Assembly: GCA_023053575.1 (NCBI GenBank)
Contig: JAKZAP010000006.1
Location: forward strand, 15,881,280 to 15,945,279
Source: Branchinecta lynchi
Taxonomy: Eukaryota > Arthropoda > Branchiopoda > Anostraca > Branchinectidae
DNA length: 64,000 nt
Reading direction: 5' to 3'
In this document: in pieces, positions 45,118-54,990 of the stretch
Layout of the letters: the number at the start of each line of letters is the position of its first letter
Numbering within the stretch: the first letter of the stretch is position 1
Translations under genes and position numbers: made by a program
Notes under the pieces: generated by a model
Seen by the model: the letters and a program-made list of their open reading frames with translations, nothing else
What the model was told of the DNA's origin: nothing
Databases searched by the model: none

Positions 45118-48100
45118 CCCGTAGCCATAATTTAACTTATTTTTATATTACATAAAAAAAAGAAAAAAATGTTCTTTCGTACTTTTTGTGGCTACTCCTC
45201 CTTCCCTCAGTGACGTTAATTTAGTCTATTTTTACCCTTTTTTAACTATTTACGTAACTTAACTTTTGAAAATAAGCCCGTATTGTATTTACTATTCTTC
45301 CCCCCTAAGACATCTTATTTTTATTTTTGTCTGTCCTACAAACCTCCACCATAAATTGAAATTTTACTCCCAACCAAACTATTGTAAATTACGAAAATTA
45401 AAAAAAAATAAAACCAGAAAGATTTTACAATACCATACATATAAGGGGAAAAAACGACATAAAGGGACAAATATATCTTTCCAACTATAAACAACTATAA
45501 AACATTTCCAACTCCACACAATATTTAAATTATACTATAAAACGCAAAATGCATTTTTGGAAACAAACTTGACTAGTTTACTTTATCACAACCATATTTA
45601 TTTATAAATCTTTTTTTTAAACTCATTTTTCAAACACATAAAAACTAATTTACTGGAAAATTACAAACAAACAAAAAACACGAAATACCCACGACTGCAA
45701 GGGGCTCTTCCCGTCCTTAAAACTAAATAACAATATCACTTTAAAATAATCAACCATTAAATACACAATTTACAATTCATGACGTAATTTACATATAATT
45801 GGGTACACACAATATATATATATCAAAACAAAAACATAACAACTCAACACAATCACTGGGCCTTGCGTTGTTGGGCATTTCGTAAAAATTAAATTTTTTA
45901 TAAACCAAAAACTTTCCAGTAATTCCTCTCAAAACTACAAACACACAAATAATTGCTTACTTCTTTACCACCAATCTACGTCGTTTGTCTCTAAACTATA
46001 CATATTTCCATACAAAACAAAACAAAAAAAAGAAACTAAATAATTTCAAACTTCATCTCTTACCATCACATTTCCGTTTTCATTTCCATTTTTCCATATT
46101 ACATTATACTAAAAAATATATTTCTACTCTTCTTTTCTCACTCTTAATTTTTTAAACTCTCCCATTCTGTCCTAACCATCATCATAATTTTTTCTAGACT
46201 ATTCTCTTTACCTCTTCCTTTCCAACTGTAATAACAAAATGTTCCTATTAAAAAAGCTGTCGTCCTGTTCTCAGGTGTTATCTTACCTTTAACAATATCC
46301 TTGTAGAAAATCTGTTTATCAATCTTCCATTCTTGGCTATATCTGTTTATCTTTCTTAAAAGAGTTTCTAATTCTCCCACTGTTTTCTCCTTCGCCTTGC
46401 ACTCTATCACGAAATGTCTTATTGTTTCAATTTCACCGCAAAATGTGCACCTCCCTTGTGTTGATGTAGGCGAGATTCTATGTTTCCTTTCTTCAGTGGG
46501 AAGAATATTATGAATTTGATAGAGCATGTGCTCTTTCACTCTTGGCTTTAACATAGACGAGTGTAGTAGCCGTGCTGTTATCGCAAGCTCTTCTATTGTT
46601 GTTTGGCCATCAGTCACGATTTTTATCTGGGGTACATCCATGCTTTCTTTATAATATATTTTCAGTTCTTCCTTTGCTATTATTTTTGTTTGGAAATTTA
46701 TTAAGCCTTTTTCTTCAATTTCTTTTATCTTTGCAAAACCTTTCTTGAGTTGCTGAGGACATTTTCTTGGATCCAGCTTCCATGACATTAGCACTGACCT
46801 TTCTCTGCCCATGATTCCTTCGGCTAGCGCTCTTACAAACATCTCTTCAGCTTTGGGTTGAAGGTGGGTGACTTGCAAACCGCCTTCTTCTTTGCATAGG
46901 TACGAGTCGCTCATCTTAAGTTTTGGTGGGTACTTACCTTGCCATAGAAAACCATATAAGATCTTTTCTATTTTCTTCCTTGTTGTTTTTGTCATTTGGG
47001 ATATATTGGAAAAATACCATACGAGCGGAAGACAGTATTGGTTAATGTACTGAGCTTTTTGGAAAATCGTCAGTTTCCGGTTTTGCCCATACTGTACTGA
47101 AGCAATTAGATTGGTCGTAACTTTCTGCCAGTTTTGCGCTTCCGTCTTCTGCCATGTTTTCGAAAACCAGACACCAAGTATCCTAATTTCTTGTGATATT
47201 CGTAGCCCGTGTAAGCTCGGTGCTTTGATGCTGTGTTCTTCCTCTGTCAAAAGCAGAACTTCACATTTGTCACCGTTCAGTTTTAGCTTAAAGGTTTCGC
47301 AGTATTTCGCAGCGCCTAGAATTGCATTTTGATGGTCACTATCGTCAACGGTGAAAGTGCTTAAGTCATCAACGAAACCTTTGACCTTCAAAGTTTCGTC
47401 TATCATTTTAATTCCTCTGAGTTCTTTTTCTAGATATTTTAGGAGAGGGTCAAAATATAGCTCGAAAAGTAATAAGCTTAAAGGGCACCCTTGCCGTAGA
47501 CCTGTAGCTGCTGTGAATGTTTCCAAGATTACTCCCGAAATTGCTATGACTAGAGTTGGTTTGGTGTATAATATCTTTATCCACTCTGTAAATTTGTGGT
47601 CAAATCCGTAGAATTCCATGACGATGAACAGCAGGACTCTCCTGATTCTGTCAAACGCTTTTTGTATGTCAAATGCTGATAATCTCATTCGAAGGTTCTT
47701 TTTCCCTTTCTTGTTTTGTAGATATAGAAGTAGGTCACGTATGCAGTTAAGGATGTCCGATGTTTTTCTTTTATCGACTCCTCCTCTCTGGTTTTTGCTA
47801 AGGATTGTTGGCAATACTTTCTTTAGTCGGTTCGATAGCACTTTAGAGAGAAGCCTGTAGTCGCATTGCGTTAGCGTTACAGGCCTCCAGTTATTTAAAT
47901 TTTCTAGGTCCCCTTTTTTGGGAATGAGTTTTATAACTCCTGTCGTGTTCATCTCACCTTTCTGGCAGAGCACCGCGTTAAATAGTGAACTCAGGACTAC
48001 TGCAAAACCTGGCTTGAAAAGTGGGTCTTTAAATAGGTCGTAAGGGATTCCGTCGAGTCCTGGCGACTTCCCATTGTGGGTCTGATTTATAGCATTCAAT

Positions 48101-51100
48101 ACTTCTTCAGGTTGGATGTTTCTACATAGCGTTCTGTTTTGCTCGTTAGTGACTTTTTTAATGCAAATATTCGATAGAAAATCTTCGAGCTTTTCTACGT
48201 CTTCCGTCGTTTCCTTCTGTTCTTTCTGTAAAACCTCTTGAAAAAATGATCGGGCTTCCTGCAGTATCTCTTCTTTCCCTGTAACGTACCTTCCTGATTT
48301 TGTTCTGACCCTAGATATACTGGCTGCTTTCATTTTCTTCTTTTCTTTACAAATAATCGTCGTTGTTAACTGTTCGTTTTGAATTAACTGGTCAAGTTTC
48401 GTTCTTACCTTGATTCCACTTGCTATTTTTTCATTTATTTGCTTGATCTCATTCTGTACTTCAAAAAACTCTTCATTTAATTCCTTGCCGTTGTTTATCT
48501 CGTGTTTCAGTGCGTAAAGCACCTTGTGAAGGTGCTCCAAGTGCTTTAAGTACTTTAAGGCGTACTTTAAGGCGTGATCGACTCAGCTTACAGTATTGAC
48601 AGCGCAAATAGGCAGGATTATCTCTTTCATTGGAAGAGGACGGTTAGAGGCTAGACAAAGTTTGAAACCGAATGCAACACCATTCCTCGACCTTAAAGAA
48701 AGGCGCCCAAATGCAGTATAACCTGCGTTGATGACTTTGTCACTGAAGCTGCTTCACATGAAAATCGAAATTCCGACATAATTATACGCTGCAGTCTACA
48801 ATTCGTCATATTCCAGTCCAGCGCTTCCAAGCGGACTAGCTTCTAGTGGCGTTTTTGATCGCCTTTCGCCTTTCAACGTTGCACTTTCGACGTTTGTCGT
48901 TCATTGCTTATAAACCGTTTTTGCTGTTGCAAGTTCGCCGTGGGGTGTTGGTTCTAAAAACCCTTTATAAGGGACGTTGCCTCACTCGGCTTTGAACTTT
49001 AGCGGGAAATTCGAAAAAGAAAAACATGGATTCAAAAGAACCCATCGTTCCCCATGATTTTTTCTGCTGGACAGCCTCATGTGCCAACACAGACCTAAAT
49101 ATTTCTTCAGCCAAAGCTGACTCCGAACCATAATTGACAGTGTAACACAGATACGTCAACTGAATTTTATTAGAGCTACTTTTCGGCCCTTCTTGGCAAG
49201 AATCCTCTTCGACCCTTGCCGAGAAGGGCCAAAACATAGCTCCAATAAAATTCAGTTGATGTATCCCTTTTGCAATGTCAAATATAACGCCGACTCCTTG
49301 ATCAAGAGCTAAACGAGATGACGTGGCCCAGTTCCTGAGACAATTTTTGGCCTACTGGACCAGCTTTAGTTACAAAAGTAAAGAAATTAAGTCAACACAT
49401 CTTCAACAATTAGAGTTCAACTTCTAATCTAAATATCAATCATGGAAGTTACAGAAGTATCGAATTGGAAAAAATGTAGAAAAAATCCAAATATCCCCTT
49501 GAAAACTTAAAGCTGTTCCTCTTTCCGTCTTTTCTTCATTGTTCCACGTTTTCCAACTTCTCTCCCTGTTTTAGCATGGTTTTGCCTCTACTTTGTTTGA
49601 ATACTCAGTTTGTGGACCAGGCTCGCGTGCTACGAACAAATAAGCCAATCGAACCCTACCGTCTTTGGTCCCTATGGAATATGGATACCCCGACAAAACT
49701 AAGCAGAGCTAGAGGTACTTGCTGAGCTTAGAGTTGATGCCCGTCTACTTCCCTCTTCGCCACTGCGCATATTAGAGGAAAAGACTGTAGCACGCGTGCA
49801 TGGCCCACTCTGCAGCGCGTCACGTGCGACGTCACAATGGTAGAGAACCAATCAGCTGCTATCTCGGCATTCCTTCTCCGGGGCTCTGCTGCGATACAGC
49901 TGTTTATAGAGGTAACGAATTATGATGTTCCGCGTAACTCCTATCCTTCGCTCGTTTGCACCGGGAATTCATTCGACTCCGCATGTGGTATTTCATAGAT
50001 AGGAAGTGTGCAAGTGTCTTGCAAGCCTATATGCCTCTTGGCATTACACAAAATCAGACAGTGGGTTTCCCATTGGCGGTACCGAACACTGAGAGGTCTC
50101 CCACTCACCGCTATTTCGGCGTAAGACGAATCGCGAGGTTTCCATATTTCGAAACCCCCAGCTGCCTGTTCGCATACCAAGCCCTTTATCTAGCGAGGCA
50201 GTAGTAAATCTCCACCCCTCGTCCGGCTGGGGTTCAGACATTGTTTCCAGTAGTTGCGTTTTTGCTGATACCATGGTACCGCTCAACACCCTAATTGACA
50301 TAAGGCATGTTTTCGCCGTTCCCTGAGGACTCCTTTTCGGGAGTTCCTGCGTTTTTGTTTGTCACAGGGACTCACTACCCGTGTTCTCGTGAGTCCACAC
50401 GAACGGGGAATGCTCCGATTATCATCACCATCATCAAAAAAGACTCCCTTTCAAATTCGGAGGGGAATCAGTTTTTGCTGGTGTTGGTGCAATGTAAAAT
50501 TAATTAAAAACAATCACCATAAACAAACCAAAAATAAAGTGGATCCAGACTAATTTCGTCAACTGCATACTTTTTCTTCAAAGAAAATCCATTTTGGAAG
50601 CTTTCCCCATTTTCTCGCTGTCCTTACGCGGAGTCCGCGTGGAGTGACTCCCTCCGTTCTCGCCGTTCCACTTGATTCCCTGAGGAGTCCTCGGGGAACG
50701 GCGAGAATACGCCTTTAATTTTTGTTCGATTGCAGGTCGTGTTGGCGAAGGAGGCTGGGCTTTGCTACGCCGCAGTCGCCCTCCCTACTGACTACGACTG
50801 TTGGCGAGAAAGCGAGGAAAATGTCTCTGCCGATCTTGTCCTCAAAACCTTTGCCGAAAACGTGTCCAAAGTCACAGCACTTTTCTTGGCCGCCATCCCC
50901 AAAATCGCCGAACAGGAATGGGATTCGTATATACAAGATATGAAGGTAAGAACTTGACAGTCTCGTTTCCCTGTCAAATGTTGGAGGTAAAGTTGCATCG
51001 CACCAACTTGACAGTTTCGTTTCCCTGTTAAATGTTGGAGGTAAACCATCGCACCGCTTTCCTCGAGCCTTTTTTACGAAATTGGAAAAGCGAAATTGGT

Positions 51101-51679
51101 TCGCACAAGATATTTCATCCGTGTTTTAGGTGTTAGACGTGTTCTAGCAAACTGTCAACATTCTGCGACAGAACAGCTAAGAGGCGAATGTTGATCTTCG
51201 TTCCAGTATAGTTATTTGGAGGGCTAAACAAAGGACTAGCTAAGAATAACCGAAGCTCTATAGCAAACGCAACCACAAAATTAAAGTCCGAACATATAGA
51301 CTGTTGCACATACGGTGGCCCTTGTCTTATCCCACTAAATTACCCATGAAGGGATGCCAAAGCAGCGTTAAATGGAACTCCAGCCGATGTACAAAAGCAG
51401 CGAAGAAGACTAGGCGAATGGCCACCGAGTATCGGTATAAGCTGTTCAGGTTAGCTTTATCCAAAGCGACGAAGTTTGGGACTTGTTTTCTTTTAAGTTT
51501 TTAGTTCGTAATCCCGGGCGTATACGCAATGCAATATGTCCGTCTAGCGGACGCTCAGTGTGTATTTTTAGAACTGAGCTAACGTTAGTTGAGTAGACAT
51601 ATCATTTATTTTCTGTTCTTTGTAGGCGAAAGTTCTGTGCAGCGTCATCGTTCATAAACCAGTCGAAGATGGGCACTAA
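36319..51679 (+). CDS. MTAP: S-methyl-5'-thioadenosine phosphorylase, six exons, complete
   Basis: MTAP splits S-methyl-5'-thioadenosine with phosphate into adenine and methylthioribose-1-phosphate, in cytosolic methionine and purine salvage downstream of polyamine synthesis. Joining 36319-36330, 37190-37335, 38940-39107, 44450-44705, 50736-50945 and 51626-51679 gives 846 nt: 281 aa plus stop, near the 283 aa of human MTAP. Family landmarks in order are IGIIGGSGL (phosphate loop, residues 5-13), RHGRKH (53-58), [10 protein letters not shown] (86-95), [23 protein letters not shown] (188-194) and TDYDCW (212-217), whose aspartates contact the adenine. All junctions are GT-AG with matching phases. 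Introns are 859, 1604, 5342, 6030 and 680 bp and loaded with transposons; two acceptors lie immediately beside inserted elements. No frame damage is seen. Confidence 0.97.
36543..36630 (+). repeat. Foldback I terminus fragment in MTAP intron 1
   Basis: Matches the end of element I: agtcatacacaaatcctcaa and the hairpin gcatggtgcccc...ggggcaccatgc. Overlapping open frames here are repeat translations. Confidence 0.6.
36828..36985 (+). repeat. Family D repeat
   Basis: aaatattccttcagcccaag ... ctatatttcggtccttcttg gcaagggtcctcttcagg: the fullest single-arm version of the family. In MTAP intron 1. Confidence 0.65.
37190..37335 (+). CDS. MTAP: MTAP exon 2
   Basis: The acceptor is aatcatacag and the donor GCA AG|GTAGGC. 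It encodes [20 protein letters not shown] through [16 protein letters not shown] plus two bases of Arg53. It contains the glycine-rich phosphate-binding loop. Confidence 0.95.
37419..38127. mobile_element. Foldback element I in MTAP intron 2
   Basis: Left arm about 37419-37635 (ccaggccagtcatacacaaa, agatcaaaagatagctgatt, gttagagcacgtccaagata); right arm about 37866-38127 in complement (gaagtggcctccaaaactct, tcttttgatctaggacagaa, gggcatggtgcccc). Arms of more than 200 bp enclose about 230 bp. The right arm carries an extra short palindromic insert. Family A element A9 starts right beyond it. Confidence 0.75.
38130..38931 (+). mobile_element. Family A element A9, abutting MTAP exon 3
   Basis: Copy with TTTTCGGGATCCC at 38130 and ...accttaggtcttg ending at 38930. 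The next bases are the splice acceptor ctttttcag and exon 3. The upstream end touches foldback I. The minisatellite has about three units. Confidence 0.82.
38940..39107 (+). CDS. MTAP: MTAP exon 3
   Basis: The acceptor is ctttttcag and the donor GAC AG|GTACGG. It encodes [20 protein letters not shown], then [18 protein letters not shown] and LSQFID plus two bases of Arg109. The RH pair and TACGS belong to the active site. The nine bases ctttttcag are all that separate this exon from the 3' end of a family A transposon. Confidence 0.96.
39628..40005 (+). mobile_element. Family C palindromic element C2 (complete)
   Basis: Terminal inverted repeats of about 32 bp: TAGTTGTGTTTTTGCAGATA at the left and TATCCGCAAAAACGCAACTA at the right, with many internal copies of the palindrome gtggtatctgataccacgg. 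A TA flank on both sides may be a target duplication. It is in MTAP intron 3 and represents the site without family A/B insertions (ggatatctgtcgttcttgtg). Confidence 0.7.
40470..40770 (+). repeat. Two-copy direct repeat (period about 152 bp)
   Basis: tttggaaagcaagggatagt near 40481 and tttggaaagcgagggtagta near 40633 start two similar units, sharing aggatgttg..cagttgacaagc. In MTAP intron 3. Confidence 0.7.
40860..41020. repeat. Run of local hairpins left of B2
   Basis: ggaggctattacggc...tcagcctc, ggaggatgatacg...taacatcctcc and agatatgcgttgcatatct follow one another within 160 bp directly before family B element B2. Function unknown. Confidence 0.5.
41024..43071 (+). mobile_element. Family B element B2
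   Basis: Complete 2.05 kb copy in MTAP intron 3: TTTTTATGGCACTTGAG...CTCAAGTGCCATA hairpin at 41024 and ...GAGCTCGTAGCTCTTGTT ending at about 43071. The right flank (ctttagggatgacttcg) is family C (C3). Proline-rich open frames on the minus strand are artefacts of G-rich repeats. Confidence 0.85.
43072..43225 (+). mobile_element. Family C half element C3
   Basis: The right half of the C element (gggatgacttcgaaaagtgc to gcaaaaacgcaacta) begins exactly where family B element B2 ends. No matching left half is evident before B2 apart from the short similarity ataactgcatatcagt. Confidence 0.65.
43226..44449 (+). other. MTAP intron 3, right part
   Basis: Nothing recognisable between C3 and exon 4. 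Open frames at 43693-43947 (-) and 43845-44045 (+) lack coding signs. Confidence 0.5.
44450..44705 (+). CDS. MTAP: MTAP exon 4
   Basis: The acceptor is cttctttag and the donor CCA GAA|GTAAGT. It encodes [20 protein letters not shown] through [20 protein letters not shown] and NMTTVPE. This region is uninterrupted here. Confidence 0.96.
45078..48545 (-). mobile_element. 5'-truncated L1/Tx1-like non-LTR element
   Basis: The element runs from about 48545 down to a 37-base T run at 45078-45114 on +, the poly(A) tail of the minus-strand copy. The 1 kb between ORF stop and tail (45115-46143) is an AT-rich 3' UTR. I could not find a convincing target-site duplication between the sequence left of the tail and that right of 48545, so the 5' boundary is approximate. 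Confidence 0.82.
46144..48540 (-). CDS. Retrotransposon reverse transcriptase ORF, L1/Tx1-like (798 codons, uninterrupted)
   Basis: This is the polymerase ORF of a non-LTR retrotransposon, which copies its RNA into nicked chromosomal DNA. RT motifs are [12 protein letters not shown] (about 159-170), LIPKKG and [18 protein letters not shown] (about 289-299, motif A), [10 protein letters not shown] (motif B) and FVDDLS (389-394, motif C with F in place of the common Y). A CxxC...HxxxxxC knuckle ([17 protein letters not shown], near residue 700) follows the RT as in L1/Tx1-type proteins. The endonuclease domain expected upstream is absent, so the copy is 5' truncated. There are no stops or frameshifts in 2.4 kb, so insertion is probably recent. 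It lies antisense in MTAP intron 4. Confidence 0.93.
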   Translation of the reverse strand: MEHLHKVLYALKHEINNGKELNEEFFEVQNEIKQINEKIASGIKVRTKLDQLIQNEQLTTTIICKEKKKMKAASISRVRTKSGRYVTGKEEILQEARSFFQEVLQKEQKETTEDVEKLEDFLSNICIKKVTNEQNRTLCRNIQPEEVLNAINQTHNGKSPGLDGIPYDLFKDPLFKPGFAVVLSSLFNAVLCQKGEMNTTGVIKLIPKKGDLENLNNWRPVTLTQCDYRLLSKVLSNRLKKVLPTILSKNQRGGVDKRKTSDILNCIRDLLLYLQNKKGKKNLRMRLSAFDIQKAFDRIRRVLLFIVMEFYGFDHKFTEWIKILYTKPTLVIAISGVILETFTAATGLRQGCPLSLLLFELYFDPLLKYLEKELRGIKMIDETLKVKGFVDDLSTFTVDDSDHQNAILGAAKYCETFKLKLNGDKCEVLLLTEEEHSIKAPSLHGLRISQEIRILGVWFSKTWQKTEAQNWQKVTTNLIASVQYGQNRKLTIFQKAQYINQYCLPLVWYFSNISQMTKTTRKKIEKILYGFLWQGKYPPKLKMSDSYLCKEEGGLQVTHLQPKAEEMFVRALAEGIMGRERSVLMSWKLDPRKCPQQLKKGFAKIKEIEEKGLINFQTKIIAKEELKIYYKESMDVPQIKIVTDGQTTIEELAITARLLHSSMLKPRVKEHMLYQIHNILPTEERKHRISPTSTQGRCTFCGEIETIRHFVIECKAKEKTVGELETLLRKINRYSQEWKIDKQIFYKDIVKGKITPENRTTAFLIGTFCYYSWKGRGKENSLEKIMMMVRTEWESLKN
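48546..50302 (+). other. MTAP intron 4, right part
   Basis: Apart from the family D foldback at 49150-49265 and a scrap of family C at 50262-50281, no feature is supportable. The region is moderately GC-rich around 49700-50230. Confidence 0.5.
49150..49265. repeat. Family D foldback (116 bp)
   Basis: gatacgtcaactgaatttta ... aaaattcagttgatgtatc with the inner pair cggcccttcttggcaag and cttgccgagaagggcc. Nearly perfect palindrome. Family D segments share the core gacccttgccaagaagggcc. Confidence 0.75.
50303..50714. mobile_element. MITE-like element N ending 21 bp before MTAP exon 5
   Basis: Inverted ends ttttcgccgttccctgagga (left, from 50303) and ctcctcagggaa-like/ggggaacggcgagaat (right, to 50714) are complementary with few mismatches. 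The right end also contains a local 13-bp perfect stem, ttctcgccgttcc/ggaacggcgagaa (50662-50707). No target duplication was identified. Confidence 0.6.
50736..50945 (+). CDS. MTAP: MTAP exon 5
   Basis: The acceptor is ttcgattgcag and the donor ATG AAG|GTAAGA. Exactly 70 codons, from [20 protein letters not shown] to [16 protein letters not shown] carries the purine-recognising aspartates. A MITE-like inverted repeat ends 21 bases upstream, and a 53-bp tandem duplication starts five bases after the donor. Confidence 0.96.
50951..51055 (+). repeat. Two-copy 53-bp tandem duplication after the MTAP exon 5 donor
   Basis: The units aacttgacagtctcgtttcc and aacttgacagtttcgtttcc start at 50951 and 51004 and continue with ctgtcaaatgttggaggtaa. 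The duplication begins five bases into intron 5. Confidence 0.8.
51626..51679 (+). CDS. MTAP: MTAP exon 6 (terminal)
   Basis: The acceptor is ttctttgtag, followed by [17 protein letters not shown] and TAA. It is short, as expected for the variable MTAP C terminus (compare the AQFSVLLPRH-type ending in vertebrates). Confidence 0.9.
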   Translation, partial: AKVLCSVIVHKPVEDGH

Positions 51680-51909
51680 GCAACCTAGGGAAGTCAGTAA
51701 CTGCCACAGTAAAAACCCTCCGTTTCGATTTTAAAGTTATGAATCGCATTTGAGTCTGAATAAGAGCCTGCCAGTCTTCACAGCTTTTTGTATATAAGGT
51801 TTGAAGCCACGCTGACCATTCCTAATACAAGAAACAACAAAACAGGGTCATTAAAAAAAAAATAATCGTGTTTTGAGTAGTTCCGACAGAACTGTCTATC
51901 CGAGGCGAA

Positions 51910-51915
51910 AATAAA
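51910..51915 (+). promoter_or_regulatory. Polyadenylation signal AATAAA for MTAP
   Basis: Canonical AATAAA 231 bp after the MTAP stop codon, in otherwise unremarkable sequence before a family A remnant begins at about 51985. It is the only AATAAA I noticed in the plausible 3' UTR. Confidence 0.55.
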
Positions 51916-51984
51916 CATTATTTCCTGATTCATCGCGTCATTTTCGCGTAAACCTACCGCATATAACCGGATTTGATCGATTTT

Positions 51985-52450
51985 CAGAATTTTACTTTAC
52001 GTCTTCGAAATTTGCGGTTTTCGCCGGATTCCGGTAAAACTACTTGTCCGGTGAGAAAATAAAGCTCTACTTCTATTCGACATGTATAGTTAGTCCCTTA
52101 TCGATGCTCCAATCGACTTCAAAACTTTTTTCACTTCTTTCAAATTTCAGGTTTCGGCCGGATTCCGGATGAACTAATTATCTAGCGAGAAATTCAGGTT
52201 CACACATGGAATCAGCTTGTATTCTTGCTCCTCCAAGGATATTCCGATCGACTTCAGAATAAACTTTACTCCTACCAAGTTTCCGGTTTTCGTCAGATTC
52301 CGGTCGTCTACTTGTCCGGTTGGGACATAAAGTTCAAATATAGATTCAGGAATCGAACAACGTTTGACCTTTCTAATTAAGACTCACTCTCACCATTTTT
52401 CCGGTTTTCGCCGGATTCCCGGCAAACTACTTGTCTGGCAAAAAATGCAA
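51985..52450 (-). mobile_element. Family A remnant A10 (internal repeats only)
   Basis: Minisatellite-like units such as ttttcgccggattccggtaa and actacttgtccgg recur about every 120-130 bp in reverse orientation, diverged from the other copies. No terminal GGGATCCC is present. Confidence 0.6.
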
Positions 52451-52550
52451 ACCTGCGATTTCGACTAGACGTCGCGAGGCGTATTTTTGCCTGGCGATTT
52501 TTTGACGCCCTCTGTGTCAGTGCCGCTTACAACCACCGCCAACGTATCGG

Positions 52551-54990
52551 TTTTTATGGCACTTGCCCTTCGGCCAAGTGCCATATAGCGATTGTAATTT
52601 CTGTCCGTCAGTCGGTCTGTCGGTCCCGGTTTTGCTAGTTCGGGCACTTCCAGATAAGCTAGGACGATGAAACTTGGCAGGCATATCAGGAACTGGACCA
52701 GATTAAATTAGAAATAGTCGCTTCCCCGATCCGACCATCTGGAGGGGAGTGGAGGGAGGGGGAATCCGAAAAAATTAGGAAAAATGAGATATTTTTAGCT
52801 TACGAACGGGTGATCGGATCTTAATGAAACTTGATATATGGAAGGACCTCGTGTCTCAGACCCTCCATTTTAAATCCAGACCGGATCCGGTGACATTGGG
52901 GGGGGGGGGGAGTTAGAGGGGGAAACCGGAAATCTTGGAAAACACTTACAGTGGAGGGATCCGGATGAAACTTGGTGGGAAGTACAAGCCCAAGTCCTAG
53001 ATACGTGACTGATATAACCGGAACGGATCTGCTCACTTTGGGGGAGTTGGGGGGGGGGGGGGTCCGAGTTTCTAGTGATCCCGCGAGTTCAGTGCTTCCT
53101 GATGTGCTGGGACGATTGAAATTGACAGGCACGTCAGGGACCCGACCAGATTAAATAGGAAATCATCAATTCCCCGATCCGACCATCTGGGGGGGGGGGG
53201 GAGTGGAGGGAGGGGGGAGCCAAAATTTGAGGTATTTTTAGCTTGCGAACGGGTGATCGGATCTTGATGAAAGTTGATATTTAGGAGGACCTCGTGTCTC
53301 AGACATCTCACTTTAAATTTGGGCCGGATCCGATGACACTGGGGGGAGTTGGAGGAGGGAACCGGAAATTTGGAGAAACGCTCAGAGTGGAGGGATCGGG
53401 ATGAAACTTGGTGGGAAGAACAAGCGCAAGTCCTAGACACGTCATTGACATAACCGGACCGGATCAGGGCACTGTGGGGGAGTTGGGGGGGGGGTCCGGA
53501 TTTCTAGCGATCCCGCGAGTTCGGCATACTTCCTGATGTGCTAGGGCGATGAAACTTGGCAGGTATGTCAGAAATCTGAACAGATTGACTTGAGAACAGC
53601 CGTTTCCCCGACCCGACCATCGTGGGGGGATTGGGTGGATGGGGAGTCCGGAATCTAGTGGCGTGCATAACTTTTGAACGGGTGATCGGATTTGAATGAA
53701 ACTTGTCTGGTGAGCTATCGCCTCGGACGTTCAGTGTCAAGTCCGGGTCGGGTCCGATACCTGTGGGGATGGGGGGGGGGGGGAACTCACGAAACTCTAA
53801 AAGCAGAGGGATTGGGACGGAACTTAATGGATGGAACAAGCATTAGGCCTAGATGAAATTGACGGAGCCAGAAGGTTTTGGGGCTCTGTGGGGGGAGTTG
53901 GAGGGGGTTTCCTGGAATTCCGGTAGTCGTGAGTTACAATAGTTCCAGATAAAACGACAACGAAACTTTGCAGGCATATTAGTGACCCGAATTATCTTGA
54001 CTTAAAAACCTGACACAACATACCCCCGGAAACTTCCGTTCCTAGATCCGAGCATTTTTTGGGGAGCAAGAGAAGAGAAATATGGAAATTGACTTCTATA
54101 AATTGCGAACGAGTGGTTTGATTCGAGTGATACGGATCGATGACCTCGACGTGTAAAACATGAGGTCGAACTATATGCGACCACGATTAGGGGAATTGGG
54201 TGGGAGGGGGGACTTTTGACATTCACAAAAAACAAACGGATGGACCGAATGAGATGCAAATTCGACAGTGGCGAGTTTATGCGGCCTAGGTTTGTTATTT
54301 AGCGTCCGGGCCGGATTCGGCCAAGGTGTGGGGGGGGGGGGGGGGGTACTGGAAACTTGCAAATAGGCTATGCTCCAATTTCAGTAAAACTTGATGGACA
54401 GGAACAGGGAATTAAGAGATACGACGTTCATGTTTTCAAGTCCTGTTCGACCACAGTAGGGGGAGTTGGATGGAGATTGCCGGAAACTTTGAGGCTCGCA
54501 TAGGGGTCAAACGAGTGCATTAGCTTAAATGAAACATGGAACATAGAGAGAGCACATACCCTAGATGACATATTTTGGGACCGAAACGGATCCGACAACG
54601 TTGGTGGGAGGGGGGGGGGGGGTACCGGAACTTTCCAAAAATGCTCAGATTCGAGTGAAACTTGATAGATGGTATAAAAGAAGATGCTTTAGGTGGTCGA
54701 TTTTTTTTATTCCGAACCAGATTCGGCCACGGTAGGTGGAGATAGAGGGAGTACCGGAAATCGTGTCTAGGGATCAAACAAATGGATTTATTGGCCTGAA
54801 AGTTTAAACAGTCATGTGCATTTGCTACAGATAATCGAGACGATGCCGGAACTACTCAAGAGTGAAACTAAATATCCTATTTCTATTTCCGAACCGCATT
54901 TTTGGATGGCGGGTGTATTTTGTGACGTTCTCATCTACTTTCTTGTACAGCCTACTCGTACAAGTGCCATATGAGCTCGTAGCTCTTGTT
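52551..54990 (+). mobile_element. Family B element B3
   Basis: Complete 2.44 kb copy in the MTAP/ATP6V1C intergenic gap, with the 5' hairpin ggcacttgcccttcggccaagtgcc and the canonical 3' end. It is very similar to B2 over most of its length, with an additional internal segment near 54330-54660. Confidence 0.85.
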
